In this document: piece after piece, positions 52,076 through 60,941 of the stretch
Layout of the letters: the number at the start of each line of letters is the position of its first letter
Numbering within the stretch: position 1 is the stretch's first letter
Assembly (NCBI GenBank): GCA_947488295.1
Contig: CANKYU010000003.1
Location: forward strand, 248,001 to 312,000
Source of the DNA: an uncultured Anderseniella sp.
GTDB taxonomy: Bacteria; Pseudomonadota; Alphaproteobacteria; Rhizobiales; Aestuariivirgaceae
Direction: 5' to 3'
Length of the DNA: 64,000 nucleotides
Program-made: the position numbers and the translations under genes
The notes under the pieces: model-generated
What the model was told of the DNA's origin: nothing
Seen by the model: only the letters and a program-made list of their open reading frames with translations
Databases searched by the model: none

Positions 52076-52241
52076 GCCCGATTTACCACAGTTTCTGCTA
52101 AAGGAAGTGTTGAGGATGAATGAAATTGCTTAAGAACGGCCTTGCAGCAATGGTTAGCAAACCGCAAAGATGGCAGCAGCAATTGGAACGGATTTATGCC
52201 GGTGCAACAGGGATTGACTGCCGGAAAGGGAACATTTGAGC

Positions 52242-52853
52242 ATGATACTGATTGAAGACAACCGAGCGCCAAATCCACGTCGGGTACGGATCTTTCTGGC
52301 GGAGAAAGGCATCGAAGTCGAGCGCCGCCATCTCGACATCATGGCCGAGGAGCACAAGACACCTGACATGGTGAAGCGCAATCCGTTCATGCGCATACCG
52401 GTTCTGGAACTGGATGACGGGACATGCATCGCGGAGGCCATGGCGATCTGCAGATATTTCGAGGCGCTGCATCCTGAACCGGCACTGTTCGGGAAAACGC
52501 CGCTGGAAATCGGCATGATAGACATGTGGCAACGCCGTATTGAACTCCAGTTGATGCATCCGATTGGCTATGCGTTCCGCCACGCTCACCCCAGGATGGC
52601 ACATCTTGAAGTGCCGCAGATCAAGGAGTGGAGCGAAGTGAATGTCGGGCGTGTCGAGGCCATGCTGGATCTTCTCGAGGGTGAGCTTGCATCCAGGCAA
52701 TTCATTGCTGGTGACAGCTTTTCGGTGGCTGACATTGATGCCATGTGTGCGATCGACTTCATGCGCGTGGCCCGCGTCGCCCTGAAAGACGTGCACATCC
52801 ATTTGAAGCGCTGGCATGATCAGGTTTCCGCGCGCCCGAGCGCGGCGGCGTAA
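52242..52853 (+). CDS. Glutathione S-transferase family protein
   Basis: 203 aa from the ATG at 52242 (a TTG at 52236 is in frame). Thioredoxin-like N-domain: MILIEDNRAPNPRRVRIFLA, RIPVLELDDGTCIAEAMAIC with the cis-Pro and E-A/S glutathione contact; helical C-domain with SRQFIAGDSFSVADIDAMCA, the GST N-capping motif. The stop overlaps the next start (TAATG). Confidence 0.88.
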   Translation: MILIEDNRAPNPRRVRIFLAEKGIEVERRHLDIMAEEHKTPDMVKRNPFMRIPVLELDDGTCIAEAMAICRYFEALHPEPALFGKTPLEIGMIDMWQRRIELQLMHPIGYAFRHAHPRMAHLEVPQIKEWSEVNVGRVEAMLDLLEGELASRQFIAGDSFSVADIDAMCAIDFMRVARVALKDVHIHLKRWHDQVSARPSAAA

Positions 52854-53473
52854 TGTCGGATGCACTGAACACGCTGGTCTCACAGGTTCGCCGGTGCAGG
52901 GTGTGCCGTGACACGCCAAAAGCCGGCAAGTTGCCATTGCCGCATGAACCGCGTCCGGTGCTGCAGATTTCATCCACGGCCAGGGTCATGATTGTCGGGC
53001 AGGCGCCGGGCACCCGCGTGCACGCATCAGGCAAACCGTTTACCGACCCGTCCGGCGACCGGTTGCGCGACTGGATGGGTATCGATGAAGAGGTTTTCTA
53101 CGATGCCGGCAAGCTGGCGATCGTGCCGATGGGATTTTGTTTTCCCGGCCTTGATGCAAAGGGGGGCGACCTGCCGCCTCGCACCGAGTGCGCGCCGCTT
53201 TGGCGTGATGGCCTGATGAAGGAAATGCCGCAGGTCACCCTGGTTCTGGCGATCGGCATGTATGCGCAGAAGTGGCATATGCGCAGCCTGCAGAAACGAA
53301 CCTTGACCGAAACGGTCGCAAACTGGCGGCAGTATCATGAAATGGTGCCGGTATCCGTCATTCCAATGCCACACCCATCATGGAGAAATACCGGGTGGTT
53401 GAAGAAAAATCCATGGTTTGAAACAGAGCTGCTTCCGGTTTTGAAAGCAGATGTTAAGGCGCTTGTGTCTTAA
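52853..53473 (+). CDS. Uracil-DNA glycosylase family protein
   Basis: 206 aa. Motif A-like MIVGQAPGTRVHASGKPF then TDPSGDRLRDW, and motif B-like MPHPSWRNTGW, as in the uracil-DNA glycosylase superfamily (family 4/5-like). Two N-terminal cysteine residues (RRCRVCRD) recall the Fe-S cysteines of those families, but only partially. Whether it removes uracil is uncertain; many members of this subgroup are uncharacterised. Coupled to the GST gene. Confidence 0.8.
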   Translation: MSDALNTLVSQVRRCRVCRDTPKAGKLPLPHEPRPVLQISSTARVMIVGQAPGTRVHASGKPFTDPSGDRLRDWMGIDEEVFYDAGKLAIVPMGFCFPGLDAKGGDLPPRTECAPLWRDGLMKEMPQVTLVLAIGMYAQKWHMRSLQKRTLTETVANWRQYHEMVPVSVIPMPHPSWRNTGWLKKNPWFETELLPVLKADVKALVS

Positions 53474-53523
53474 GTGATCGGGAATTTCCCGCCTGGCCCG
53501 GCCATCGCGATACAGGAGGTGGC

Positions 53524-54537
53524 ATGCAATTCACACGTTCAGCGATCATCGCCCTGTGCCTCATCCTGTGTGCCGGCCTAAGCGCGTGCGCCAAGCCGGA
53601 ATTGCTCGATGCCGGACCGGTGGTTGGCAAGGCCGGTCTCAGCGATACCGAATACACCACGATTGACGGTTACAGGCTGCATGTCTCCAGCTGGAAGGCC
53701 GCAAGGCCGCGTGCCGTGTTCGTGGCGATGCATGGTTTCAATGAATACGCCGGCGCCTTTCAGTTGCCCGGCCCATGGTTTTCCAGGCGCGGCATCTCCG
53801 TCTATGCCTATGATCAGCGCGGCTTTGGACGTGACGACGCTGCGCGGCTTGGCAGGTGGGCAGGCGGCGATGTCATGGCCAGGGATCTGAGTGGATTTGT
53901 TGAACTGGTGCGTCGCCGGCATCCACAAGTGCCGATTTATGTTGTCGGCACCTCAATGGGCGGCGCCGTGACCATGAAGGCCTCGGTGGAGCACGGTCTG
54001 AGGGCAGATGGTCTTGTTCTGGTTGCACCGGCAATCTGGGGCTGGAGGTCCATGAACCCGATTCTGAAAACGGCTTTGTGGGTTACCGCTCACACCGTAC
54101 CCGACAAGACCGCTACTGGATCACAATTGGAGATCTGGCCAAGCGACAACATTGCGTGGTTGAAGGCCTATTCAAAGGACAGGCACAACATCAAGCAGGG
54201 CCGTTTCGATACGCTGTATGGCCTGGTCACGCTGATGGATGAGGCAGCGGCCGCAGCGCCGAAAATAACCCTCCCGGTTCTGTATCTGTATGGCCTGAAA
54301 GATCAGGTAGTGCCTGAAGCACCGAGCCGGAAGGTGATGGCGTCGTTGACCGCACCCAACAAGCAGGTGATCTACGACAAGGGCTATCACATGCTGTTGC
54401 ATGACCTGCAGCGCGAAACGGTTTACCGCGATATCCTCAACTGGGTCGGCCATGACAAGATCGCAACACCTGTGTCTACCAGTAGCACGCGATCGAATGG
54501 GACCGGCAGGAACAGCGATACCAGGGTGCCGGACTAA
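53524..54537 (+). CDS. Lipoprotein alpha/beta hydrolase (monoacylglycerol lipase-like)
   Basis: 337 aa. Lipoprotein signal: MQFTRSAIIALCLILCAGLS, lipobox LSAC (Cys22). Hydrolase_4 fold: oxyanion FVAMHGFNEYAGAF, YAYDQRGFGRDD, nucleophile elbow GTSMGGAVT (Ser in G-x-S-x-G), acid LYGLKDQVVPE, and catalytic His in KGYHMLLHD. Predicted outer- or inner-membrane-anchored esterase/lipase. The C-terminal ~30 residues are Ser/Thr-rich. Confidence 0.88.
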   Translation: MQFTRSAIIALCLILCAGLSACAKPELLDAGPVVGKAGLSDTEYTTIDGYRLHVSSWKAARPRAVFVAMHGFNEYAGAFQLPGPWFSRRGISVYAYDQRGFGRDDAARLGRWAGGDVMARDLSGFVELVRRRHPQVPIYVVGTSMGGAVTMKASVEHGLRADGLVLVAPAIWGWRSMNPILKTALWVTAHTVPDKTATGSQLEIWPSDNIAWLKAYSKDRHNIKQGRFDTLYGLVTLMDEAAAAAPKITLPVLYLYGLKDQVVPEAPSRKVMASLTAPNKQVIYDKGYHMLLHDLQRETVYRDILNWVGHDKIATPVSTSSTRSNGTGRNSDTRVPD

Positions 54538-54929
54538 GGCTTTCTGTCGGCTATAGCCTCCAGCAGACACCGCACCGCGAGGGCTGGTATTTTGTATCTG
54601 GAGCCAGGCTGCACATTGTCCAGAGGCGGTTGTCCTGCCAGTTCGCAAGCTCGCAGTACTACCTGTCCGTCCAGTTCAACATGCTCCATGTCGCGAGGCA
54701 TCAGCCAGTTGAATATGGAGCCAAGCGGCCCTTTGGCCCACCTGACGTCATTGTCAAAGATCTTCAGGGCGTTGCTGAGATGCGTGACCAGATCGGAATC
54801 CGAATAAGGCATCCTTGAAACAGCATTGCCCACATCGCGAGCGGTCTGGAGGCTGAAATTTGCCTTCACCAGTTGCGGTGTCGGTGGCTTCGGAATTTCT
54901 GTCAGGCCGGTTTTGTTGTGATCACTCAT
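54534..54929 (-). CDS. Hypothetical protein downstream of hicAB
   Basis: 131 aa from the ATG at 54929 (frame extends to 54965). Contains FSLQTARDVGNAVSRM, SDLVTHLSNALKIFDNDVRW and KIPALAVRCLLEAIADRK; likely helical and soluble. The stop overlaps the convergent lipase stop by 4 bp. It is 57 bp after hicB and may belong to the same transcript. No family recognised. Confidence 0.55.
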   Translation of the reverse strand: MSDHNKTGLTEIPKPPTPQLVKANFSLQTARDVGNAVSRMPYSDSDLVTHLSNALKIFDNDVRWAKGPLGSIFNWLMPRDMEHVELDGQVVLRACELAGQPPLDNVQPGSRYKIPALAVRCLLEAIADRKP

Positions 54930-54986
54930 GATTTTCCTGATGCGCAGGGCAACACAGAATGACAACTCCCTGTCATCATGGTCATA

Positions 54987-55439
54987 TCAGGCCACGTCGG
55001 GAACCCTGATAGAGAACGACAAGGGCACGCCGATAGCCATGTAGGCGGCTTCCATCTGTTCAAGATGCGATTTGTGATCAAGCCGGAACAGACGGTCCAC
55101 CTGTTCACGGTGCCAGGTCAGCCGTCTGCCGAGTTCAGCGCGCGAGACCTTCTGGTGACGGCATAGCTTGTACAGCGCTATCTTCAGATAGGTCAGGCCT
55201 GGCACATGTACATAACGGCCACCGCCATGGGTGCCGGTCACCGGCGCAGGGATATCCTGTCCATCCGCCATTCTGGCCGCCATGGCCTCTTCTATGGCGC
55301 CGAGACCATTTCTGCAGGCGCTGGCCTGATTGTTGCCAAACGTCGTGACCTCCGGAAACGCGGGGGCTGTCACCAGCCAGTTCATGCTGCCGTCAGCGGC
55401 CATGTCCGGTTCAACGATCACTTCGTAAAAACGCGACAT
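54987..55439 (-). CDS. hicB: HicB-family antitoxin with DNA-binding domain
   Basis: 150 aa. N-terminal degenerate RNase H-like HicB domain (YEVIVEPDMAADGSMNWLVT, PAFPEVTTFG), then a helix-turn-helix (LYKLCRHQKVSRAELGRRLT, HREQVDRLF) for operator binding. It neutralises HicA and represses the operon. The start overlaps the hicA stop (TAATG), giving coupled translation. Intact. Confidence 0.88.
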   Translation of the reverse strand: MSRFYEVIVEPDMAADGSMNWLVTAPAFPEVTTFGNNQASACRNGLGAIEEAMAARMADGQDIPAPVTGTHGGGRYVHVPGLTYLKIALYKLCRHQKVSRAELGRRLTWHREQVDRLFRLDHKSHLEQMEAAYMAIGVPLSFSIRVPDVA

Positions 55440-55627
55440 TACCTGATCCTCAGGTCGGTAAGGATTTTATGCCCGAGCGCATTGCCGAGTTCCGCGCTGC
55501 CGCTATGGCCGGGAAAGGTTGACTTGAACTGACCGCGCCGAACTGTCTGGTGTCCACTGCTGCCATTGTGATTTTCAAATTTGCATCCATGCTTCTTGAG
55601 CAGGCGTTTCAGCTCGGCAGCTCTCAT
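55439..55627 (-). CDS. hicA: HicA-family mRNA interferase toxin
   Basis: 62 aa. dsRBD-like HicA: ELKRLLKKHGCKFENHNGSS, catalytic His in GHQTVRRGQF, then TFPGHSGSAELGNALGHKI. The usual G-S-H is here G-S-S-G-H, a small insertion around the catalytic histidine. It would cut mRNA in the cytoplasm. hicA precedes hicB, the common order, with palindromes upstream. Confidence 0.87.
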   Translation of the reverse strand: MRAAELKRLLKKHGCKFENHNGSSGHQTVRRGQFKSTFPGHSGSAELGNALGHKILTDLRIR

Positions 55628-55641
55628 CTCGGTACGCTCTC

Positions 55642-55671
55642 AACACAACTGTAGAATTCCACAGAAGTGTT
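55642..55671. promoter_or_regulatory. 30-bp palindrome upstream of hicA (candidate HicB operator)
   Basis: AACAC..CTGT.GAATTC.ACAG..GTGTT reads the same on both strands apart from three symmetric positions, centred on GAATTC (55654-55659). It lies 15 bp upstream of the hicA start, where HicB autorepression would be expected. Confidence 0.7.
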
Positions 55672-55703
55672 ACACCGAAAAAAGCCAGCGTCAATCGGGT
55701 GTC

Positions 55704-55720
55704 ACGTCAAATTTTGACGT
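55704..55720. promoter_or_regulatory. 17-bp perfect palindrome further upstream of hicA
   Basis: ACGTCAAA (55704-55711) and TTTGACGT (55713-55720) around one central T. About 77 bp upstream of hicA. Possibly a second operator or a site for another regulator; no gene fits in 55628-55837. Confidence 0.5.
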
Positions 55721-55837
55721 AGGGGCCCAAAAAATTAGTCTGGCCTCTGATGGCATTGCACTGCCTGTACTTGGGCAAGTCAGGTTGACCGGGAAAAAAC
55801 GGCAAAATTCCGCGAACAACTTGTTTTGACGGCACAA

Positions 55838-56671
55838 TCAGCCGGCAAACTGCCCCACGATCCAGTTGACAACCAGGCGGGTTGCCGGGTCGGACTTCAG
55901 ATGTGGCTGAATGAGCAGAAAGACATCGCGCCGGGCTTTCAACGGTGTCGCCGTCAAGCCGTTGTCGTCCAGCAGATCGGCTGACAGATGCTGCGGCAGC
56001 ACGCCTATCCCGGTCTGATTCTTGATGACGGATCTGATCAGTCTGACATTGCTTGTCTTCAAACGCCGATTTTGTGAAAAGCCTTTCGCTTTCAGTTCCG
56101 TCATTTCGGGCGTTTCATCCAGTGCCTCAGGGTAGGCGCACACCAGGGTATCAGTATCTGTGGCCATGGTTTTTGGCTGAAACAGGTAAAACTTGATGTC
56201 AGCAAGCTTGCGGATCGAAAATGCACCCTTGGTCGGCTTGCCGAGCCGTATTGCCAGATCCGCTTCCCATTGTGAAAAATTCAGGTTCTGGTTGGATGTA
56301 TCCAGCTCAAGCGAAAGGCCCGGATTTGCCAGCAGAAACTTGCCCAGTCCGGGCGCCAGTATCTGCTCTGCGATGGATGGTGTTGAGGTGAGCCGGATAT
56401 TGCCAACCGGACCGGCAGATTTATTGCCGATTACGCTGATTTTGCCGGCGGTCTTGGCCATCTCCTCAATGTGGGCGAGGACGGCCTCACATTGTGGCGT
56501 GGGTTTACGTGCGCCATCTATTGCATCAAACAGGGTCACTCCCAGCGCTTTCTGAATGCGCTCCAGACGCCGCGCAACGGTGGTCTCGTCAATGCGCAGG
56601 TCCGCCCCCGCTTTGGCATATGTGCCCTTGTTGCGCACCGCGGTGACTATCTTCAGGTCATCCCAGTTCAT
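55838..56671 (-). CDS. LysR-family transcriptional regulator
   Basis: 277 aa from the ATG at 56671. N-terminal winged HTH: WDDLKIVTAVRNKGTYAKAG, ETTVARRLERIQKALGVTLF. The remainder is a LysR effector-binding domain (GNIRLTSTPSIAEQILAPGL, ADLAIRLGKPTKGAFSIRKL). Divergent from the isochorismatase-like gene 130 bp away, which it probably controls. The HTH carries the substitution RIDETTV in place of the usual SQPAVS. Confidence 0.88.
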   Translation of the reverse strand: MNWDDLKIVTAVRNKGTYAKAGADLRIDETTVARRLERIQKALGVTLFDAIDGARKPTPQCEAVLAHIEEMAKTAGKISVIGNKSAGPVGNIRLTSTPSIAEQILAPGLGKFLLANPGLSLELDTSNQNLNFSQWEADLAIRLGKPTKGAFSIRKLADIKFYLFQPKTMATDTDTLVCAYPEALDETPEMTELKAKGFSQNRRLKTSNVRLIRSVIKNQTGIGVLPQHLSADLLDDNGLTATPLKARRDVFLLIQPHLKSDPATRLVVNWIVGQFAG

Positions 56672-56800
56672 GGCCGTTTCTATCACAACATCTGGCAACC
56701 TGCAAAAATGCAGCCTATAGTCGAGAAATTCCTGCATGTGTACCGGCTGGATTTGTTCTATGACACAAGGGTGTCCTTCGATCTGTGTGTGGAGCCCCTG

Positions 56801-57394
56801 ATGTCTGATCCCAAAACACTTCTGCAACTGGCTGGTGCTGATCTGGAACCGCCGAAACTCGCTGAGGCCAGTCTTGTCGTCATCGACATGCAAAACGAAT
56901 ACCTGGACGGACCCGTTGCGCTTCCTGACGCCACAGCTGCCATCACGCATGTGCAGTCGCTGGTTTCAAGGACACGTAGTGCCGGCAGTCCGGTGTTTCA
57001 CGTTGCCCACAAGGGCAGGGCGGGAAGTCTGTTCGATCGCGACGCAAAGCGTGGCCGGATCGTTGATGAACTCACGCCACTCGATACTGAGACGGTGATT
57101 GAAAAGGCCCTGCCAAACGCCTTTGCCGGGACCGAACTGGCAGAGCTTATCAGTGCCACCGGACGCAAGGACGTGATAATTGTGGGCTTCATGACCCACA
57201 TGTGTGTCAGCTCTACCGCCCGTGCCGCCCTCGACCTCGGTCTGCGGGTCACGATTGATGCGCAAGGGTGTGCAACTCGTGATCTGCCCGATGGACGCGG
57301 TGGGCGCATTGATGCAGCTACCCTCAATGACGTCGCCCTGGTGGAGTTGTCGGATCGGTTTGCGGTTATCGCACGAGGCCATGACTGGACATAG
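56801..57394 (+). CDS. Isochorismatase-family cysteine hydrolase
   Basis: 197 aa from the ATG at 56801. Family features: ASLVVIDMQNEYLDGPVALP (catalytic Asp in IDMQ), the Lys in HKGRAG, and catalytic Cys in GFMTHMCVSSTARAALDLG. Such enzymes hydrolyse amides or related compounds (nicotinamidase-like). Divergent from a LysR regulator. The substrate cannot be assigned. Confidence 0.87.
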   Translation: MSDPKTLLQLAGADLEPPKLAEASLVVIDMQNEYLDGPVALPDATAAITHVQSLVSRTRSAGSPVFHVAHKGRAGSLFDRDAKRGRIVDELTPLDTETVIEKALPNAFAGTELAELISATGRKDVIIVGFMTHMCVSSTARAALDLGLRVTIDAQGCATRDLPDGRGGRIDAATLNDVALVELSDRFAVIARGHDWT

Positions 57395-57488
57395 CACGCC
57401 GGGACCGTGTTCAAGTTGACCACAGCAATCTGCTCCAGCATCACACAAGCGCTTGCCAAACAGTTCACCGGCTGTGATCCTGACCTGC

Positions 57489-57902
57489 ATGATGCGGCTT
57501 TCGAAAAGAACCAATCAGGCGGTGCGGCTGCTTGTTCACCTCGCGCAGCGGGACGACAACTCGGTCATGTCGGTGCCCGATGTCTCAAAGGCGTCGGGTA
57601 TTACCGGCCCCAACGGTTTCAAGATTGTCCCCATTCTGGTGGAGGGCGGTTTTCTGAGAACCGAGAGGGGGCGCGGCGGCGGTGTGCTGCTGGCAATGCA
57701 ACCTCAGGCTATCCGTGTCGGCGACGTTGTCCGGTTTGTCGAAACTTTCGGCAATACCCCTGTGACCGGTCCAATCGATCCGTTTCTGGATGTTGATGCC
57801 GCATTTGATGCGTTTGTTGACGTCTTGAACCAGAACAGCATTGCCGATCTGGCCGTGAACGCAAAGGCGCCTGCCACTGACCAGGATATGCTGGAAGGCT
57901 AG
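57489..57902 (+). CDS. Rrf2-family regulator without Fe-S cysteines
   Basis: 137 aa from the paired ATGs at 57489/57492 (frame opens at 57453). The N-terminus MRLSKRTNQAVRLLVHLAQR with VPDVSKASGITGPNGFKIVP and RTERGRGGGVLLAMQP is typical Rrf2. The C-terminal half contains no cysteine, whereas Fe-S-sensing members such as IscR and RirA carry three. It is next to the hmu heme operon and overlaps hmuV convergently by 4 bp, so a role in iron or NO response without a cluster is possible. The absence of Cys is seen directly. Confidence 0.82.
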   Translation: MMRLSKRTNQAVRLLVHLAQRDDNSVMSVPDVSKASGITGPNGFKIVPILVEGGFLRTERGRGGGVLLAMQPQAIRVGDVVRFVETFGNTPVTGPIDPFLDVDAAFDAFVDVLNQNSIADLAVNAKAPATDQDMLEG

Positions 57903-58711
57903 GGTCTGACGGATGGGGTGTGTGGCGTATCGACGATATCGCAAAGCGACACCCGGATATGGTCCTCACCGTCTGCCGATACTTCAAACCCAACTTCAAA
58001 CACACGTTCCAGCATGTCTTCCGTAAATGCCTGTTTTGGGGCTGCGTCTGCCACGCATTTGCCAAGACACATGACAATCACTTCATCTGCAAATCTTGCC
58101 GCCAGATTGAGATCATGCAGCACCGCAACGACACCGAGACCTTCCCTGGCATACTGTCTGGCGATTTGCAGGGTCTTGATCTGGTGCCGGACGTCCATGT
58201 TGGAAATGGGCTCGTCCAGGAACAGGAATTTTTCGTCATCAGGCGCGGATGAAGCCTCCAGTTGGCACAGCACTCGGGCAAGCTGCACGCGCTGCTGTTC
58301 GCCGCCCGACAGCTGCTGATACAGACGGCCTTCATAACCACTCAGTTCGACACTCTCCAGAGCATTCCGTATGAGGCGCGACCTGGTTTTCCGATCAACA
58401 GATGTGCCTTGCAGTCCCAGCCCGGTCACTTCATGTACTGAAAACGGAAACGACAGATGGTTGCTTTGGGCCAATACCGCGCGATAGCCGGCCAGCGAAC
58501 GGGCAGGCTGCTTGGCGATATCGAGACCATTGAACAACACGCGGCCGCTGCTCGGGCTTAACTCACCTGTCAGCAGTTTCATCAGCGTTGATTTGCCGGC
58601 ACCGTTGGGCCCGACTATGGCGGTAAATCTGTTGCCCCGAAATCTGCGGGTCGTCTGTTCGACAATCACGGTTTGGCCGAATTGAACGGTTACATCGCGA
58701 AGTTCAAACAT
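57899..58711 (-). CDS. hmuV: Heme ABC transporter ATPase HmuV
   Basis: 270 aa. Walker A VGPNGAGKST, signature QLSGGEQQRVQLARVL, Walker B FLFLDEPISNMD, switch His in VLHDLNLAARFAD. The HmuV/BtuD class of ATPases for heme or cobalamin. It overlaps hmuU by 8 bp and is the last gene of hemP-hmuTUV. Confidence 0.92.
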   Translation of the reverse strand: MFELRDVTVQFGQTVIVEQTTRRFRGNRFTAIVGPNGAGKSTLMKLLTGELSPSSGRVLFNGLDIAKQPARSLAGYRAVLAQSNHLSFPFSVHEVTGLGLQGTSVDRKTRSRLIRNALESVELSGYEGRLYQQLSGGEQQRVQLARVLCQLEASSAPDDEKFLFLDEPISNMDVRHQIKTLQIARQYAREGLGVVAVLHDLNLAARFADEVIVMCLGKCVADAAPKQAFTEDMLERVFEVGFEVSADGEDHIRVSLCDIVDTPHTPSVRP

Positions 58712-59807
58712 CGACCAGACCCTTCTGACGCAAAAGCAGGTACAGGAAGAACGGCCCGCCCAGAATTGCAGTCACGATCCCGATGGGCAGTTCAGCAGGT
58801 GCAACAATGGTCCTGGAGACAATATCCGCGGCCAGCAGAAGGTTTGCGCCGGTCAGGGCGCAGGCCGGCAGCAGATAGCGATTGTCCGGGCCGATCACCA
58901 GCCGCAGGATGTGGGGCACGACGATGCCGACAAAACCGATAACCCCGGACACCGCGACAGACGCACCTACCGCAAGTGCGACCATTACGATCGCCAGCAG
59001 TTTTACCCGCTGCACATTGATGCCCGTCTGAAAAGCCTGTGCTTCTCCCAGCAGCAGTCCGTTCAGACCGTGCGCCATCAGGCCGGCTGTTATGAAGCCA
59101 GGAATGATGAACGGCAGAATGGCGGAGACCCGGGGCCAGGTGGCGCCTGCCAGGCTGCCGAGACTCCAGAATGTCAGGTCCCGCAGCTGCTGGTCGTCTG
59201 CAATGAAAACCAGTACACCGGTTGCAGCACCTGACAGGGCAGCGATAGCGATCCCGGCCAACAGCATTGTCGCAGTTGAGGTCCGGCCACTGCGGGTGGC
59301 AATGATATACAGCGAAAACGTGGTTATGAGAGCGCCTGCAAATGCCGCAAACGGCAAGGCGCTGAATTCCGTGGCACCCAGTGCGATCAGCGGGGCAGGG
59401 ATGCCGAGCACAATAACCGTCACTGCGGCCAGGGCCGCGCCGGATGACACGCCAACAAGGCCAGGGTCGGCCAGCGGATTGCGGAACAGGCTTTGCATGA
59501 CCGCGCCGCCAACTGCCAGTGACGCCCCGACCAGTATGCCCAATACGGTCCGTGGCGCCCTGATACCCAACACGACCAGCGAGGACGTCTGGTCAGTTTC
59601 ACCACCGACCAGTTCCAGCGCCAGCGTCCGGAAAACCTCGCTGGTGGTGATGCCAACCGCGCCTGCTGTCAGCGACAGTACTGACGTGACAACAAGCAGG
59701 ACGAGCAGAAAGCCAATGACGATCAGCGCCCGTGAACTGCGGTCGCCATCGGATGCCCGCAACATGGACATGACCATTGCCTGGTTCAGATCACGCCATA
59801 TTATCAT
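58704..59807 (-). CDS. hmuU: Heme ABC transporter permease HmuU
   Basis: 367 aa. FecCD/BtuC-type permease with about nine membrane helices (ALIVIGFLLVLLVVTSVLSL first). Family motifs: RAPRTVLGILVGASLAVGGA, RNPLADPGLVGVSSGAALAA, SGVIGFVGIVVPHILRLVIG. It transports heme into the cytoplasm. It overlaps hmuT (ATGA) and hmuV. Confidence 0.92.
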   Translation of the reverse strand: MIIWRDLNQAMVMSMLRASDGDRSSRALIVIGFLLVLLVVTSVLSLTAGAVGITTSEVFRTLALELVGGETDQTSSLVVLGIRAPRTVLGILVGASLAVGGAVMQSLFRNPLADPGLVGVSSGAALAAVTVIVLGIPAPLIALGATEFSALPFAAFAGALITTFSLYIIATRSGRTSTATMLLAGIAIAALSGAATGVLVFIADDQQLRDLTFWSLGSLAGATWPRVSAILPFIIPGFITAGLMAHGLNGLLLGEAQAFQTGINVQRVKLLAIVMVALAVGASVAVSGVIGFVGIVVPHILRLVIGPDNRYLLPACALTGANLLLAADIVSRTIVAPAELPIGIVTAILGGPFFLYLLLRQKGLVDV

Positions 59808-60706
59808 TCAGTTGCCGGCTTTTCAGAAGGCGGGTTGTTGCGGTCAAGGTTTGGGTAAAGCCGTTCAGCCAGCATCCAGGCGGCGTCAACCACGCGCGGA
59901 CCGAAACCGAGCAACAGGGATCCGTCCATGGCAAATATGTCATCGTTGAGCGTTGCGGGCAGATCGGAGAAAGCCGGGTTGCCGGAAATTGCCGATGGAT
60001 CGGCTGCGTGGCCGCCACGGTCGAGGATCAGGATCGCATCCGGCTTCATTGCAATCACGGCTTCCGTTGAAACCGGTTTGTAACCGGCGAAACTGGTGAT
60101 GGCGTTTTCGCCCCCGGCGAGTTCGATGATGCCGGCAGCCGATGTTCCGGTGCCACCGGCAACCATGCGATCGGATGCGGCGGTCAGCAGGAACAACACC
60201 TTTTTTGGTCTGCTGATTGAACCCTGGGCTGTCTTGAGCAGAGCAAGGTCAGTCTCGATCCTGCTGATCTCTTTTTTTGCCTGCTCCTGTTTGCCGAGGA
60301 GGTTTGCGATATGGGTGATTTTCTCAATGACACCGTCGGTACTGGGTGTGTTGGGAATTTTCTCGTAGGTGATGCCGCTTTCGCGAAGCACCTCCAGGGC
60401 CTGCGGTGGACCAGCGCCTTCTATCGCCACAACCAGGTCCGGGCGCGTAGACAACACTCCTTCCGGTGAAATCTGCCGCATATATCCGACAGATGCCTTG
60501 GTCTTCAAGGCGTCAGCCGGGAATACGCTGGTTGTATCCACCGCGACGATTTTCTCGGAAGCGCCGAGCATGTAGATGATTTCCGTAACCGACCCGCCAA
60601 TGGACACGATGCGTGAAGCGTCGGTCTTGCCGGCGGCCGCTACCGGGCCGGTAAATGCGGCGATGGCCAGAAGGCTCAGCATCAGCCAGTGTTTTCCAAA
60701 CTGCAT
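59804..60706 (-). CDS. hmuT: Periplasmic heme-binding protein HmuT
   Basis: 300 aa. Signal peptide (MQFGKHWLMLSLLAIAAFTG, cleavage near VAAAG). Cluster-A type III binding protein: SRIVSIGGSVTEIIYMLGAS, VGYMRQISPEGVLSTRPDLV, and GFGPRVVDAAWMLAERLYP. The ISPEGVL segment and the Tyr of VGYMRQ match HmuT heme contacts. Sits 12 bp after hemP. Confidence 0.9.
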   Translation of the reverse strand: MQFGKHWLMLSLLAIAAFTGPVAAAGKTDASRIVSIGGSVTEIIYMLGASEKIVAVDTTSVFPADALKTKASVGYMRQISPEGVLSTRPDLVVAIEGAGPPQALEVLRESGITYEKIPNTPSTDGVIEKITHIANLLGKQEQAKKEISRIETDLALLKTAQGSISRPKKVLFLLTAASDRMVAGGTGTSAAGIIELAGGENAITSFAGYKPVSTEAVIAMKPDAILILDRGGHAADPSAISGNPAFSDLPATLNDDIFAMDGSLLLGFGPRVVDAAWMLAERLYPNLDRNNPPSEKPATE

Positions 60707-60718
60707 AATGGTCCTCTT

Positions 60719-60898
60719 TCATTTTGTCAGGATCAGTTTGCCAAGCGATGTCTGCCGGAGGCGGTAGACGGCATCGCCATGGGTGATAAGAATTTCGGTC
60801 TTGCCCGCGCACAGGCTGTCGAACGACATGCGGGGTAGTCGCGCAGGCGTGTCCTGTGCAGTTTTCTTTTCATCCGGTATCGGGTCAGGGTCGGTCAT
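60719..60898 (-). CDS. hemP: HemP hemin uptake protein
   Basis: 59 aa, found by reading the reverse strand from the ATG at 60898 to the TGA at 60719. The C-terminal half is diagnostic: SFDSLCAGKTEILITHGDAV then YRLRQTSLGKLILTK, the HemP/HmuP signature ending in K-L-I-L-T-K. In related rhizobia HmuP/HemP helps activate the heme receptor gene under iron limitation. It is the promoter-proximal gene of the hmu operon and faces the divergent receptor gene. Confidence 0.93.
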   Translation of the reverse strand: MTDPDPIPDEKKTAQDTPARLPRMSFDSLCAGKTEILITHGDAVYRLRQTSLGKLILTK

Positions 60899-60941
60899 AT
60901 CGCTTTCAATTATCAGATATTTTTTGTCATATTTAATAGTT

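Noticed and set aside
55838..56950. A 370-codon version of the LysR gene starting at 56950
   Set aside because: The extra 93 residues overlap the divergent isochorismatase gene and precede the normal LysR start at 56671.
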